From Bradyrhizobium stylosanthis (GTDB taxonomy: Bacteria; Pseudomonadota; Alphaproteobacteria; Rhizobiales; Xanthobacteraceae), in contig NZ_LVEM01000006.1 in the NCBI RefSeq assembly GCF_001641335.1, forward strand, positions 434,142 to 498,141: 64,000 nt of DNA, in the 5' to 3' direction. Both the position numbers and the translations under genes were made by a program. The stretch's first letter is position 1. Every line of letters begins with the position of its first letter. Below the pieces are notes generated by a model. The model was not told the DNA's origin. It ran no database searches and saw only the letters and a program-made list of their open reading frames with translations. This document shows positions 44,463 to 56,033 of this stretch, piece after piece.

Positions 44463-45203
44463 ATGATCGATCCCCGCATCCTGGTGCTGATCCCGGCCCG
44501 CATGGCCGCCACCCGCCTGCCCGGCAAGCCGCTCGCCGACATCGCGGGCCAGCCGATGATCGTGCACGTGATGCGCCGTGCCGAGGCCGCCGGCATCGGC
44601 CGGGTTGCGGTGGCCACCGACACCGACGAGATCGCCGCGGTCGTGACCGCCCATGGCGGCGAGGCCGTGATGACCCGCGCCGACCACCCCTCCGGCTCGG
44701 ACCGCATCCATGAGGCCATGCAGAAGCTGGATCCCCAGGGCAAGGCCGAGATCGTGATCAATCTGCAGGGCGATTTCCCGACCATCACGCCGGCAACGAT
44801 CCGCGAGGTGCTGCCGCCCTTTGAGGACCCCGCGGTCGACATCGTGACGCTGGCCTCGCAAATCCACACCGAGGAGGAGGACCTCGCCCCGAGCGTCGTC
44901 AAGGCGGTCGGCTCGCAAATCGGGCCGAAGCGGCTGCGGGCACTTTATTTCACCCGCGCCACCGCGCCTTACGGCAACGGACCGCGATACCACCATATCG
45001 GGCTTTACGCCTATCGCCGTGCTGCCCTGGAGCGGTTCGTGTCGCTGCCGCCCTCCCCCCTCGAAAAGCAGGAGAGCCTGGAGCAGCTCCGAGCCGTGGA
45101 AGCCGGCATGCGGATCGACATCATGATCGTCGATAGTGTGCCCCGCGGCGTCGACACGCCGCCCGATCTCGAAACCGCGCGCAGCATCCTTTCCAAATCC
45201 TGA
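44463..45203 (+). CDS. kdsB: 3-deoxy-manno-octulosonate cytidylyltransferase (CMP-KDO synthetase)
   Basis: It activates KDO as CMP-KDO for lipopolysaccharide inner-core synthesis. The 246-residue protein starts at the ATG at 44463 and shows LVLIPARMAATRLPGKPLADI (nucleotide site), AVATDTDEIA, TRADHPSGSDRIHEA and INLQGDFPTI. It is divergent from cycM. The pheA gene follows 21 bp later, so the two may be co-transcribed although the pathways differ. Confidence 0.95.
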   Translation: MIDPRILVLIPARMAATRLPGKPLADIAGQPMIVHVMRRAEAAGIGRVAVATDTDEIAAVVTAHGGEAVMTRADHPSGSDRIHEAMQKLDPQGKAEIVINLQGDFPTITPATIREVLPPFEDPAVDIVTLASQIHTEEEDLAPSVVKAVGSQIGPKRLRALYFTRATAPYGNGPRYHHIGLYAYRRAALERFVSLPPSPLEKQESLEQLRAVEAGMRIDIMIVDSVPRGVDTPPDLETARSILSKS

Positions 45204-45224
45204 GCCGCTGCTACAAGGCCGACC

Positions 45225-46082
45225 ATGAGCAAGATGAAGATCGCATTCCAGGGCGAACCCGGAGCCAATTCCCACATCGCCATCGTCGAGGCCTATCCCG
45301 ACGCCGAGCCGATGCCCTGCGCCACCTTCGAGGACGCGCTGTCGGCGATCTCATCGGGCGAGGCCGATCTCGGCATGATCCCGATCGAGAATTCGGTCGC
45401 GGGCCGCGTTGCCGACATCCATCACCTCCTGCCGGCCTCCGGCCTCTTCATCATCGGCGAATGGTTCTTGCCGGTCCGGCACCAGTTGATGGCCGTGAAG
45501 GGGACCAAGCTCGAGGACATCAAGAGCGTCGAGAGCCACGTCCATGCGCTCGGCCAGTGCCGCCGCATCATCCGCAAGCTCGGCATCAAGCCGATCGTGC
45601 ATGCCGACACCGCCGGCAGCGCCCGCGACATCTCCGAGCGCAAGGACAAGACCGTCGCCGCGATCGCCTCGCGCCTCGCCGCGAAAATTTACGGCCTCGA
45701 CATCCTCGCCGAGGACATCGAGGACGAGGCGCACAACACCACGCGCTTCGTGGTGCTGGCGCGCGAGCCGAAATGGGCCGCGCAAGGCTCCGGCCCGCTG
45801 GTCACCACTTTTGTCTTCCGCGTGCGCAACCTGCCCGCGGCGCTCTACAAGGCGCTCGGCGGCTTTGCCACCAACGGCGTCAACATGACCAAGCTCGAGA
45901 GCTACATGGTCGACGGCAATTTCTTCGCCACGCAGTTCTATGCCGACGTCGACGGCCATCCCGATGACAAGGGCCTCGCCTTCGCGATCGAGGAGCTGAA
46001 ATTCTTCTCGCGCGAATTCCGCATCGTCGGCGTCTATCCGGGCCACCCGTTCCGCGCGACGTTCAGCGAAACGCAGGATTAG
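45225..46082 (+). CDS. pheA: Prephenate dehydratase
   Basis: It converts prephenate to phenylpyruvate in phenylalanine biosynthesis. This is the monofunctional form of 285 residues without a chorismate mutase domain. Motifs are FQGEPGANSHIAI, MIPIENSVAGRV, the TRF motif in NTTRFVVLARE, and a C-terminal ACT domain for Phe feedback (GPLVTTFVFRVRNLPAAL, LESYMVDGNFFATQFYADVDG). A palindromic repeat begins directly after the stop codon. Confidence 0.96.
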   Translation: MSKMKIAFQGEPGANSHIAIVEAYPDAEPMPCATFEDALSAISSGEADLGMIPIENSVAGRVADIHHLLPASGLFIIGEWFLPVRHQLMAVKGTKLEDIKSVESHVHALGQCRRIIRKLGIKPIVHADTAGSARDISERKDKTVAAIASRLAAKIYGLDILAEDIEDEAHNTTRFVVLAREPKWAAQGSGPLVTTFVFRVRNLPAALYKALGGFATNGVNMTKLESYMVDGNFFATQFYADVDGHPDDKGLAFAIEELKFFSREFRIVGVYPGHPFRATFSETQD

Positions 46083-46083
46083 T

Positions 46084-46205
46084 CTCGTGTCCCGGACGCG
46101 CGCAGCGCGAGCCGGGACCCAGGGGCTGCGATATCCGGGGCTGCGATGGGCCCAGGCTCTGCAGCGCACCGCTGAAGAAGCGCTGCGCTGCGTTCGGGGC
46201 ACGAG
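46084..46205. repeat. Palindromic repeat between pheA and the LLM monooxygenase gene
   Basis: Outer arms CTCGTGTCCCGGACGC and GCGTTCGGGGCACGAG form an imperfect inverted repeat. Inside are several GCGCAGCGC-type hairpins. It fills almost the whole gap between two convergent genes and may give both transcripts a structured 3' end. Confidence 0.8.
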
Positions 46206-46211
46206 AGCGGC

Positions 46212-47225
46212 CTACGCCGCGGCTCTAAGCCCGAACGCCTCCGCCAGCAGCGAATACGACTTCTTTCGCGCCTCGTGATCGTACACGGCGGTGATCACCA
46301 TCAATTCGTCCGGCTTGCTCGCATCGATCAGCGGCTGCAGCTTCTTCTGCACCGTCGCGGGATTTCCGACGAACAGGCGCGAGCGGTTGCGCTTGATCGA
46401 GATGCGCTCGGAATCCGTATAGGGATAAGCCAGCGCCTCCTCGACACTCGGCAGCGGCAGGTACTGGCCACGGTCGCGGCGCAGGCGGTTGAGGTCGAAG
46501 GACGCCGCGAGTTTTTCGGCCTCCTCATCCGTATCCGCCGCAATGACGGCGACCGCGAGAATCGCCTGCGGGCTCGCGCTCCAGGCCGAGGGTGTGAAGT
46601 GGTCGCGGTAGTGCACCATCGCGTCGATCGCATCGTGGGACGCAAAATGATGTGCGAAGGCGAAGCCCATCCCGACTTGCGCGGCGAGCTCCGAGGAATA
46701 ATCGCTGGAGCCGAGCAGCCAGATCGGCGGCAAGGCGGTATCGTCGGGCATCGCCACGACATTGTTGTAGGGGTGTCCTGACGGGAATTCGCGGGTCTGC
46801 CACAGGATCAACTCGTGCAGCCGCTCCAGGAAGTCATCGCCCTCGCGGCGGTCGAGCCGGCTGCGCAGCGCGTAAGCCGTGGCGCCGTCGGTGCCCGGCG
46901 CACGGCCGAGCCCGAGATCGATGCGGCCGGGAAACAGCGCCTCCAGCATCTTGAAGCGCTCGGCCACGACCAGCGGCGCATGGTTGGGCAGCATCACGCC
47001 GCCCGAGCCGACGCGGATGTGTTTCGTGACCGCCGCGATCTGCCCGATCATCACGTCGGGTGCAGGGCTCGCGACCGAGGCGAGGTTGTGATGCTCGGCG
47101 AGCCAGTAGCGGACGTAGCCGAGACCATCGACATGCCTGGCCAGATCGATGCTGTTGCGCAGCGCCGCGGCGGGCTTGGTGCCTGTGGTGACGACGGAAA
47201 GGTCGAGGACTGAGAGCGGGATCAT
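46212..47225 (-). CDS. Luciferase-like (LLM class) flavin-dependent monooxygenase
   Basis: A 337-residue bacterial luciferase-family protein using reduced flavin. Landmarks are PLSVLDLSVVTTGT at the N-terminus, GYVRYWLAEHHNL (about residues 35-47), VGSGGVMLPNHAPLVVAE and IDLGLGRAPGTD. This is the group-1 alkanal-like type whose substrates are usually unknown. It is divergent from metF, sharing a 395-bp upstream region. Confidence 0.92.
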   Translation of the reverse strand: MIPLSVLDLSVVTTGTKPAAALRNSIDLARHVDGLGYVRYWLAEHHNLASVASPAPDVMIGQIAAVTKHIRVGSGGVMLPNHAPLVVAERFKMLEALFPGRIDLGLGRAPGTDGATAYALRSRLDRREGDDFLERLHELILWQTREFPSGHPYNNVVAMPDDTALPPIWLLGSSDYSSELAAQVGMGFAFAHHFASHDAIDAMVHYRDHFTPSAWSASPQAILAVAVIAADTDEEAEKLAASFDLNRLRRDRGQYLPLPSVEEALAYPYTDSERISIKRNRSRLFVGNPATVQKKLQPLIDASKPDELMVITAVYDHEARKKSYSLLAEAFGLRAAA

Positions 47226-47620
47226 GGCGCGTTAACCTAGTGGAGGGGAGCGCTGCGGCAATGGCGCCCGGCGCAGATCTGGCGTGTGCGCGCCGCGCCT
47301 GTGCCCGGCCAAGCCGACGTCGGTGGGACGAAAGCAGCAGAAGAATCACAACCTTCGTCTTGCCCACAACGATCCGGAGAGGCCTCACCACGCCGCTATA
47401 TCATATAAAGCTATGTATATATTACATAATTACAGTTCATACCCACGTCCCACCCAATCGTTAATATGGCAAAGAATACCGCTCATCTAACCACGGATGG
47501 GCGAATTCCCACTGCCAATGGGCTGTCGGCCCAATCGCCTTTGCCCTATCTTAGCGGCTCCCAAACGAGACCTGACGGCCGGCCACGAAGACTGGCGGGA
47601 TCCCTGGAGTGAGCGGTGCC
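47226..47620. other. Divergent intergenic region (LLM monooxygenase / metF)
   Basis: 395 bp without a credible gene. It contains an AT-rich patch (about 47388-47435) with a 17-bp palindrome at 47412-47428, then a leader with possible small stem-loops before metF. I do not see a recognisable SAM, SAH or cobalamin riboswitch. Confidence 0.5.
47412..47428. promoter_or_regulatory. AT-rich palindrome, candidate operator upstream of metF
   Basis: TATGTA-TATAT-TACATA, perfect 6-bp arms. It stands out in an otherwise GC-rich region and lies about 190 bp from both metF and the divergent gene. ArsR-family SAH sensors (SahR) control methionine genes in many proteobacteria; assigning this site to such a regulator is speculative. 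Confidence 0.4.
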
Positions 47621-48541
47621 ATGACTGACCTGACGACGCCTGCGACAGCCGACCGGCATGACGGGCACCTGAAGCGGCCTGCGATCTCCTTCGAGTTCTT
47701 TCCGCCCAAGACCGAGGAAATGGAGCGCAATCTCTGGGAGACCATCAACCGGCTGGCCCCGCTCGACCCGAAATTCGTCTCGGTGACCTATGGCGCCGGC
47801 GGCTCGACCCGCGAGCGCACCCATTCGACCATCGCCCGTATCCTGAAAGAAACCGCGCTGCTGCCGGCCGCGCACCTGACCTGCGTCGGCGCCTCGCGCG
47901 CGGAGATCGACGAGATCGTGGACCGCTATCACGAGGTCGGTGTCCGCCACATCGTCGGCCTGCGCGGCGATCCCGCCGGCGGCATCGGCACGCCCTATTC
48001 GAGCCACCCCGACGGCTACCAGAGCTCGGCCGAGCTCGTCGCGGGGATCAAGAAGCGGCATGCCGACATCGAGGTCTCGGTCTCGGCCTATCCTGAGAAG
48101 CACCCCGAGGCGCGCGACTTCGATGACGATATCGACACGCTGCAGGCCAAGGTCGATGCCGGCGCGACGCGCGCCATCACCCAGGTGTTCTTCGACAACG
48201 ATCTCTACTTCCGCTATCTCGACCGCGTCCGCGCCCGCGGCATCAATATCCCGATCGTGCCGGGCATCATGCCCATGCACAATTTCAAGCAGGCCCGCAA
48301 TTTCGTCACCCGCGCCGGCACAACCGTGCCGGACTGGTTTGCCGCGAAATTCGAAGGCCTCGACGAAGACGCCGAGACCCGCAAGCTGGTCGCTGCGACC
48401 GTTGCTGCCGGCCAGGTGCAGAAACTGGCAAAACACGGCGTCGACACCTTCCATTTCTACACCATGAACCGCGCCGATCTCGTGTTCGCGATCAGCCATT
48501 TGCTCGGCATTCGCGCCAAGAGCGCCCAGAAGGCTGCGTAA
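47621..48541 (+). CDS. metF: 5,10-methylenetetrahydrofolate reductase
   Basis: A flavoprotein making 5-methyl-THF for methionine synthesis. The 306-residue product contains ISFEFFPPKTEEME near the N-terminus, FVSVTYGAGGSTRERT, LTCVGASRAEIDEI, HIVGLRGDPAGG and TQVFFDNDLYFRYLDRV. The ATG at 47621 has GGAG 11 nt upstream; a GTG at 47609 in the same frame is possible. It is followed by metH after 6 bp, so the methyl donor and its user are made together. Confidence 0.96.
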   Translation: MTDLTTPATADRHDGHLKRPAISFEFFPPKTEEMERNLWETINRLAPLDPKFVSVTYGAGGSTRERTHSTIARILKETALLPAAHLTCVGASRAEIDEIVDRYHEVGVRHIVGLRGDPAGGIGTPYSSHPDGYQSSAELVAGIKKRHADIEVSVSAYPEKHPEARDFDDDIDTLQAKVDAGATRAITQVFFDNDLYFRYLDRVRARGINIPIVPGIMPMHNFKQARNFVTRAGTTVPDWFAAKFEGLDEDAETRKLVAATVAAGQVQKLAKHGVDTFHFYTMNRADLVFAISHLLGIRAKSAQKAA

Positions 48542-48547
48542 GAGAAA

Positions 48548-52399
<3,852 letters not shown>

Positions 52400-52410
52400 C
52401 TCGCGCTACG

Positions 52411-52435
52411 TTTGGAGCGGCGCGGCCGCTCCAAA
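52411..52435. other. Stem-loop just downstream of metH
   Basis: TTTGGAGCGGC-GCG-GCCGCTCCAAA, perfect 11-bp stem, followed by CAAAAAG on the plus strand. It is probably the 3'-end structure of the metF-metH transcript, but lacks the T-tract of a standard terminator. Confidence 0.6.
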
Positions 52436-52601
52436 CAAAAAGTGTGAAAACAACCCCATGCACAGTAGAGGTGGGGCTGAAAAGCCTCATCAATTTCGGT
52501 CTTACCGAATCCGATTGCGGCGTCGGGCAAAACAGGGGTAGTATTTCATCATCGCCAGCCGCGCTTGTCGTCGTCCAGGACGAGCGCCGGACATCACCGG
52601 T

Positions 52602-52728
52602 GTCGTCCTGGCGAAGGCCAGGACCCATACCGCGTGATCCATCGGCGGTACTCACTGGCAATACCAAACGACCAATCTTCGCCAAACTGCTCACCGGGGT
52701 AATGGGTCCTGGCTTTCGCCAGGACGAC
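52602..52728. repeat. Palindromic intergenic repeat, copy 2
   Basis: Arms of 27 bp (52602-52628, 52702-52728) with core TCCTGGCGAAGGCCAGGACC: the same family as 2220-2337 with paired compensatory changes in the stem. It shares the inner ACCGCGTGATC with copy 1. Confidence 0.9.
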
Positions 52729-52950
52729 GTTGGAGAAGCAGCGAGCGCCCTGGCTCGTCGTTGCTGTTGCGTCCCCAGCAGACACACGTGCAACCAGCGC
52801 GAAGTCGACGCACCCCACAACTCGCCTCGACAACTCTCGTCTCGCGGGAACCGGGGCCCTGTGAACTCGTTCACTTGTCCGCTCAACCTCGATTCGATAA
52901 CCTCCCGGCCTACTACCTTCAAACCGGTGGCCAGGTTTGGGATCGGGCAT

Positions 52951-53079
52951 ATGAATCAAATCATTGCATTGTTCGCCGCGATCGCGCTCGTCGTGCTGCC
53001 CGCGATTGCCGCGGCGGACTGTCCGAAAGGCTACGTGCCATGCGGCGAACGAAACCAGCTGTGCTGCCCGGGAAAGTAG
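52951..53079 (+). CDS. Small secreted cysteine-rich peptide (42 aa)
   Basis: A 42-residue frame with a clear signal peptide: MNQIIALFAAIALVVLPAIAAA, with cleavage likely after the Ala run. It leaves a mature peptide of about 19 residues with four cysteines, DCPKGYVPCGERNQLCCPGK, spaced C-x6-C-x6-CC. Such spacing suggests two disulfides. The start has only a weak purine-rich RBS (GGGATCGGG). The stop lies inside the next gene's start region, with 40 bp of overlap. Toxin, signal, or structural peptide are all possible; none is recognised. Confidence 0.55.
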   Translation: MNQIIALFAAIALVVLPAIAAADCPKGYVPCGERNQLCCPGK

Positions 53080-53828
53080 CCAGCCGCAAATGGCTTTGGC
53101 TCGGCAGCGGCGTGTTTGTGGCGATCGGGCTCGTGATGATCGCAACCTGGGTCGGCTTCCCGCGCAAGAAGCAGACGATCACGGCGATCCTCTCCGAGAC
53201 AGGCTATTTCGAGGTGGTGCCGCCGAGCACGTTCGGCGGCCCCGGCACGATCAACACGATTGAATACTTAAGCAACGGCCGGCTGGAGCTGCATCCCACC
53301 TGTGACGTCGATCCCGCGCTGCTGACGGGCAAGATCCAGAAATCGCCGACCGTCGACCGCGACCTGAAGCAATCGCTGGAGAGGAATCTCGACGTCTCCG
53401 CGCAGATCAGGGACAAGTTGTCCGCCGTCGCCGGGATGCAGCAGGTCGATTCGATCCGCCTCAAGCTCGAGAACGCCAACATCCTGCTGATCTCGGACGA
53501 GGCGCTGATCGCGACCCGCAACGCGTTGCTGAAGGCCGAGTGCGAGGACGCGGTCACGCTGAACATTTCGAGCGGCGGCGTCGTGTGCCAGACCCGGTCC
53601 GTGCTGGAGGCCGACGTCGTGTACGAGATCAAGTACCACAACAAGGTCTCGATGGAGGAGCGCGCCAAGCTGACATCCGAGATCGCGGCAAAGCTCGACC
53701 TCGACGCGCATCAGGGGTCGGACGACAAGGTGTCCGGCTCGCAATTGTTCTTCGGCATCAGGCTGTCGCCAAACCCGATCGTGCTGAAGACCGCGGCCGG
53801 AGAGATCAAGCCGTGTACGCGCAGGTAG
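53040..53828 (+). CDS. Single-span membrane/periplasmic protein, uncharacterised
   Basis: A 262-residue protein from the ATG at 53040. A basic N-terminus (MRRTKPAVLPGKVASRKW) is followed by one membrane helix (LWLGSGVFVAIGLVMIATWVGF), then about 220 extracytoplasmic residues with YFEVVPPSTFGGPGTINTIE and a Cys at LHPTCDVD. There are three more Cys (AECEDA, GVVCQT and the last residues, KPCTRR), so disulfides are likely. The downstream part has alternating charged helices. I recognise no family. It overlaps the preceding small peptide gene, and a Sel1-repeat gene begins 1 bp after its stop, so the three look like one operon. Confidence 0.7.
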   Translation: MRRTKPAVLPGKVASRKWLWLGSGVFVAIGLVMIATWVGFPRKKQTITAILSETGYFEVVPPSTFGGPGTINTIEYLSNGRLELHPTCDVDPALLTGKIQKSPTVDRDLKQSLERNLDVSAQIRDKLSAVAGMQQVDSIRLKLENANILLISDEALIATRNALLKAECEDAVTLNISSGGVVCQTRSVLEADVVYEIKYHNKVSMEERAKLTSEIAAKLDLDAHQGSDDKVSGSQLFFGIRLSPNPIVLKTAAGEIKPCTRR

Positions 53829-53829
53829 A

Positions 53830-54885
53830 ATGAACCGGCGCGCGTCTCGTGCCGACAAACACCCGGTCGGCGCATGGGAGGGTGGCATTCGCAATCGTCT
53901 GAAGTCCCTGGCCGTCTGCCTCGCGATGGCGGCCGGGTTGTCTGTCGCGCATCACGCAGTCTCACCCGATGCGGCGACGGCGCAGGCCACGCAGCCGCCA
54001 TCGACACCAGCGGATACGCATTCGAACATGGAAACCGTCACGAAGCTCCTCGCCGAGCCCCGTTCGCCCTCGCGTGACGGCCAGCTCTATGCCGCCGCCC
54101 TGGCCCTGTTCAAAGCGATCGAGGCAGGCGAGGCGCCGGTCGAGAACCGCGAGACGCTGGCCAAGGCACTGCGCGAGGTCGCGCTCGGCGGGCACGCCAG
54201 CGCGTGGATCGACTATGGCCGCTGCCTCTGGAATGGCTGGGGCATGCCGCGCGATCGCGACGCGGCGGTCGCCGCCTACAAGCGCGCCGCGGAGCTCGGC
54301 TCGGACTACGGCGCCTATCTCGCCGCCTACAATCTCTATTGGACGCTCCGGAAATATGACGAGGCCTTTTCTTACGCGCAGAAGGCGCTTGCAGGCGGCG
54401 ATCCCGACGGCGCGGTGCGCTATCTGCTGGGATTGATGGCCTATAACGGTCGCGGGCGTCCGAAGGACGTCGCGGAAAGTCTCTCGCTGCATCAGGAGGC
54501 GGCGAAACGCGGCAATGCCGACGCCTTTTTCGAGCTGTTCGTCTATGCGATGCAGGGGATCGGCGACCGCAGCAAGGCGGTTACCTACCTGAAGGAAGCC
54601 GGACAGCGCGACCAGCCACGCGCCTGCGCCAATCTCGGCGCGCTCTATGCCACCGGCCAATTTCCCGGCATTGCCAGGGATCTCAACGAGTCCGTTCGCT
54701 GGTACAAGCGCGCCGCCGATCTCGGCGTCGGCCGTGCCGCAGCGGCGCTCGGCGTGATGGCAAGCCGCGGCGAAGGGATGGAGAAAGATCCCGACGCCGC
54801 GGAAGCCTATTTCGATCGCGCCGACGAACTGGGATTTGAGCTGGACGCCTATCTCAACGAGAATGGCGTGAAGCGGAAGAGATAG
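53830..54885 (+). CDS. Sel1-repeat protein with N-terminal membrane anchor
   Basis: A 351-residue protein with a hydrophobic segment near residues 28-45 (SLAVCLAMAAGLSVAHHAV), then an Ala/Pro/Thr linker. Sel1-like TPR repeats cover about residues 100-345: WIDYGRCLWNGWGMPRDRDAAVAAYKRAAELG, YLLGLMAYNGRGRPKDVAES and LGALYATGQFPGIARDLNES are clear units. Sel1 proteins are interaction scaffolds, often in envelope or secretion systems. The AGGTAG upstream of the ATG and the 1-bp gap suggest coupling to the preceding membrane protein. Confidence 0.85.
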   Translation: MNRRASRADKHPVGAWEGGIRNRLKSLAVCLAMAAGLSVAHHAVSPDAATAQATQPPSTPADTHSNMETVTKLLAEPRSPSRDGQLYAAALALFKAIEAGEAPVENRETLAKALREVALGGHASAWIDYGRCLWNGWGMPRDRDAAVAAYKRAAELGSDYGAYLAAYNLYWTLRKYDEAFSYAQKALAGGDPDGAVRYLLGLMAYNGRGRPKDVAESLSLHQEAAKRGNADAFFELFVYAMQGIGDRSKAVTYLKEAGQRDQPRACANLGALYATGQFPGIARDLNESVRWYKRAADLGVGRAAAALGVMASRGEGMEKDPDAAEAYFDRADELGFELDAYLNENGVKRKR

Positions 54886-54912
54886 CCCGCGAGATCTTCG
54901 TCGAGCCCGCTC

Positions 54913-55542
54913 CTACCCCTTCGGCGGCGCGAGGGGCTGAACGATCTCCGTGAACTCCGCCAGCGCCTCGCAACGTTCGGAATGCCGGGCAAGGGCCGGA
55001 TAACGGGCCGCATCGAACAGTTGCGGATGAGCCTCGCGGGTGAAGCGCACGACGCAGGCGACCGCGATGTCGGCGTGGCCGATACGATTGCCTAGCCAGT
55101 ACGGCGTCGTCACCTTGGCGCGCTCGGCCTCGAGCACCTTGAGCACGTCGGCGATCTGCGCACTGCAGCGCTCGACCCACAAGGCAAGCTGCTCCTTCCG
55201 TAGCACGCGCTCATAGAGCAGGCTGACCGCCTTGTCGCCGAGGCCCGAGGCGAGCGCACAGATCCGCAGGTGCCTGCGCCGTTCAGCACCATCGCGCGGC
55301 AGCATTGCCTTAGCCTCGCCGACCAGCTCGTCGAGATAATCCAGGATGATCGTGCTCTCGATCAGCGCCTCGCCGTCGTCGAGCACCAGGGTCGGCACGC
55401 GTCGCAGCGGATTATATGGCGCGATCTTGTCGGCATCGCCGAAGGTCGACCACGGTCTGTGCTCGAAAGCGAGCCCGTAAAGGCGGAGCGCGATCGCGAC
55501 GCGGCGGACGAAGGGGGAATCATATTGGCCGATCAGGAACAT
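54913..55542 (-). CDS. Glutathione S-transferase family protein
   Basis: A 209-residue GST-like protein: an N-terminal thioredoxin-fold domain (LIGQYDSPFVRRVAIALRLYG, VPTLVLDDGEALIESTIILDYLDE, with the glutathione-binding Glu-Ser) and an all-helical C-terminal domain. The ATG at 55542 was chosen because it directly precedes the first beta strand; the upstream frame lacks support. The function could be detoxification or stress response. It is convergent with the Sel1 gene, 27 bp apart. Confidence 0.92.
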   Translation of the reverse strand: MFLIGQYDSPFVRRVAIALRLYGLAFEHRPWSTFGDADKIAPYNPLRRVPTLVLDDGEALIESTIILDYLDELVGEAKAMLPRDGAERRRHLRICALASGLGDKAVSLLYERVLRKEQLALWVERCSAQIADVLKVLEAERAKVTTPYWLGNRIGHADIAVACVVRFTREAHPQLFDAARYPALARHSERCEALAEFTEIVQPLAPPKG

Positions 55543-55689
55543 GGTTCGCGCTCTTCTCAGGCATGAGGCAGGGCCGTCGAGTTTCCACGACCGGGCCGGC
55601 ACCGCGCAAGGATGATCTTGGAAACGGAGCATTGCGCCGGTTGCAACGGCGCGTGCGACGACTTTGCGCGCGAGCCGCGGGCTGCAAGA

Positions 55690-55992
55690 TCAGAGACCGT
55701 CCTGGATGGCGCGCTTGATAGTGGCGATCGCGGCTTCGTTGCGCCTGTACATCGTCCACTGCTTGACCCGCTTTGCGCGCACCAGCTTTGCCGCCGTCAG
55801 CACCCGCATATGCTCGCTGACCGTCGGCGCACTGACGCCGAGCTTCTCGGCGATCAGCAACCCGCAGACACCGTCCTCGACCAGGTCGCCGTCGGCCTGC
55901 TCGCGAAAATGCTTCCGCGGGTCCCGCAGCCAGTCCAGGATCTGCAGGCGGCGCTCGTTGGCCAGCGCGCGCAGGGCAAGGGCAAATTTCAT
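55690..55992 (-). CDS. ArsR/SmtB-family transcriptional regulator
   Basis: A 100-residue winged-helix repressor: ALRALANERRLQILDWL at the N-terminus and the recognition region GVSAPTVSEHMRVLTAAKLVRAKRVKQWTMYRRN. There are no obvious cysteine metal ligands (only one Cys, in EDGVCGLL), so metal sensing of the classical type is unlikely. It is divergent from a threonine-dehydratase-like gene 41 bp away. TAATTG repeats in this short gap may be its operator and allow control of both genes. Confidence 0.93.
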   Translation of the reverse strand: MKFALALRALANERRLQILDWLRDPRKHFREQADGDLVEDGVCGLLIAEKLGVSAPTVSEHMRVLTAAKLVRAKRVKQWTMYRRNEAAIATIKRAIQDGL

Positions 55993-56033
55993 TTAGTCAT
56001 TTTGCTAATTGCCTAATTGATGTCAACGGTCCG

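Larger units (their letters stand above)
52400..52950. other. 551-bp intergenic region after metH
   Basis: It contains an 11-bp hairpin beginning 12 nt after the metH stop, a small TTCGGT-CTT-ACCGAA hairpin near 52495, and a palindromic repeat of the 2220 family at 52602-52728. The last 220 bp up to the small peptide gene show no clear gene, promoter or RNA signature. Confidence 0.6.

Noticed and set aside
47440..47620. Cobalamin or SAM riboswitch in the metF leader
   Set aside because: A CCCACTGCC string faintly recalls a B12 box, but the other conserved cobalamin elements are missing and no SAM/SAH aptamer pattern is visible.
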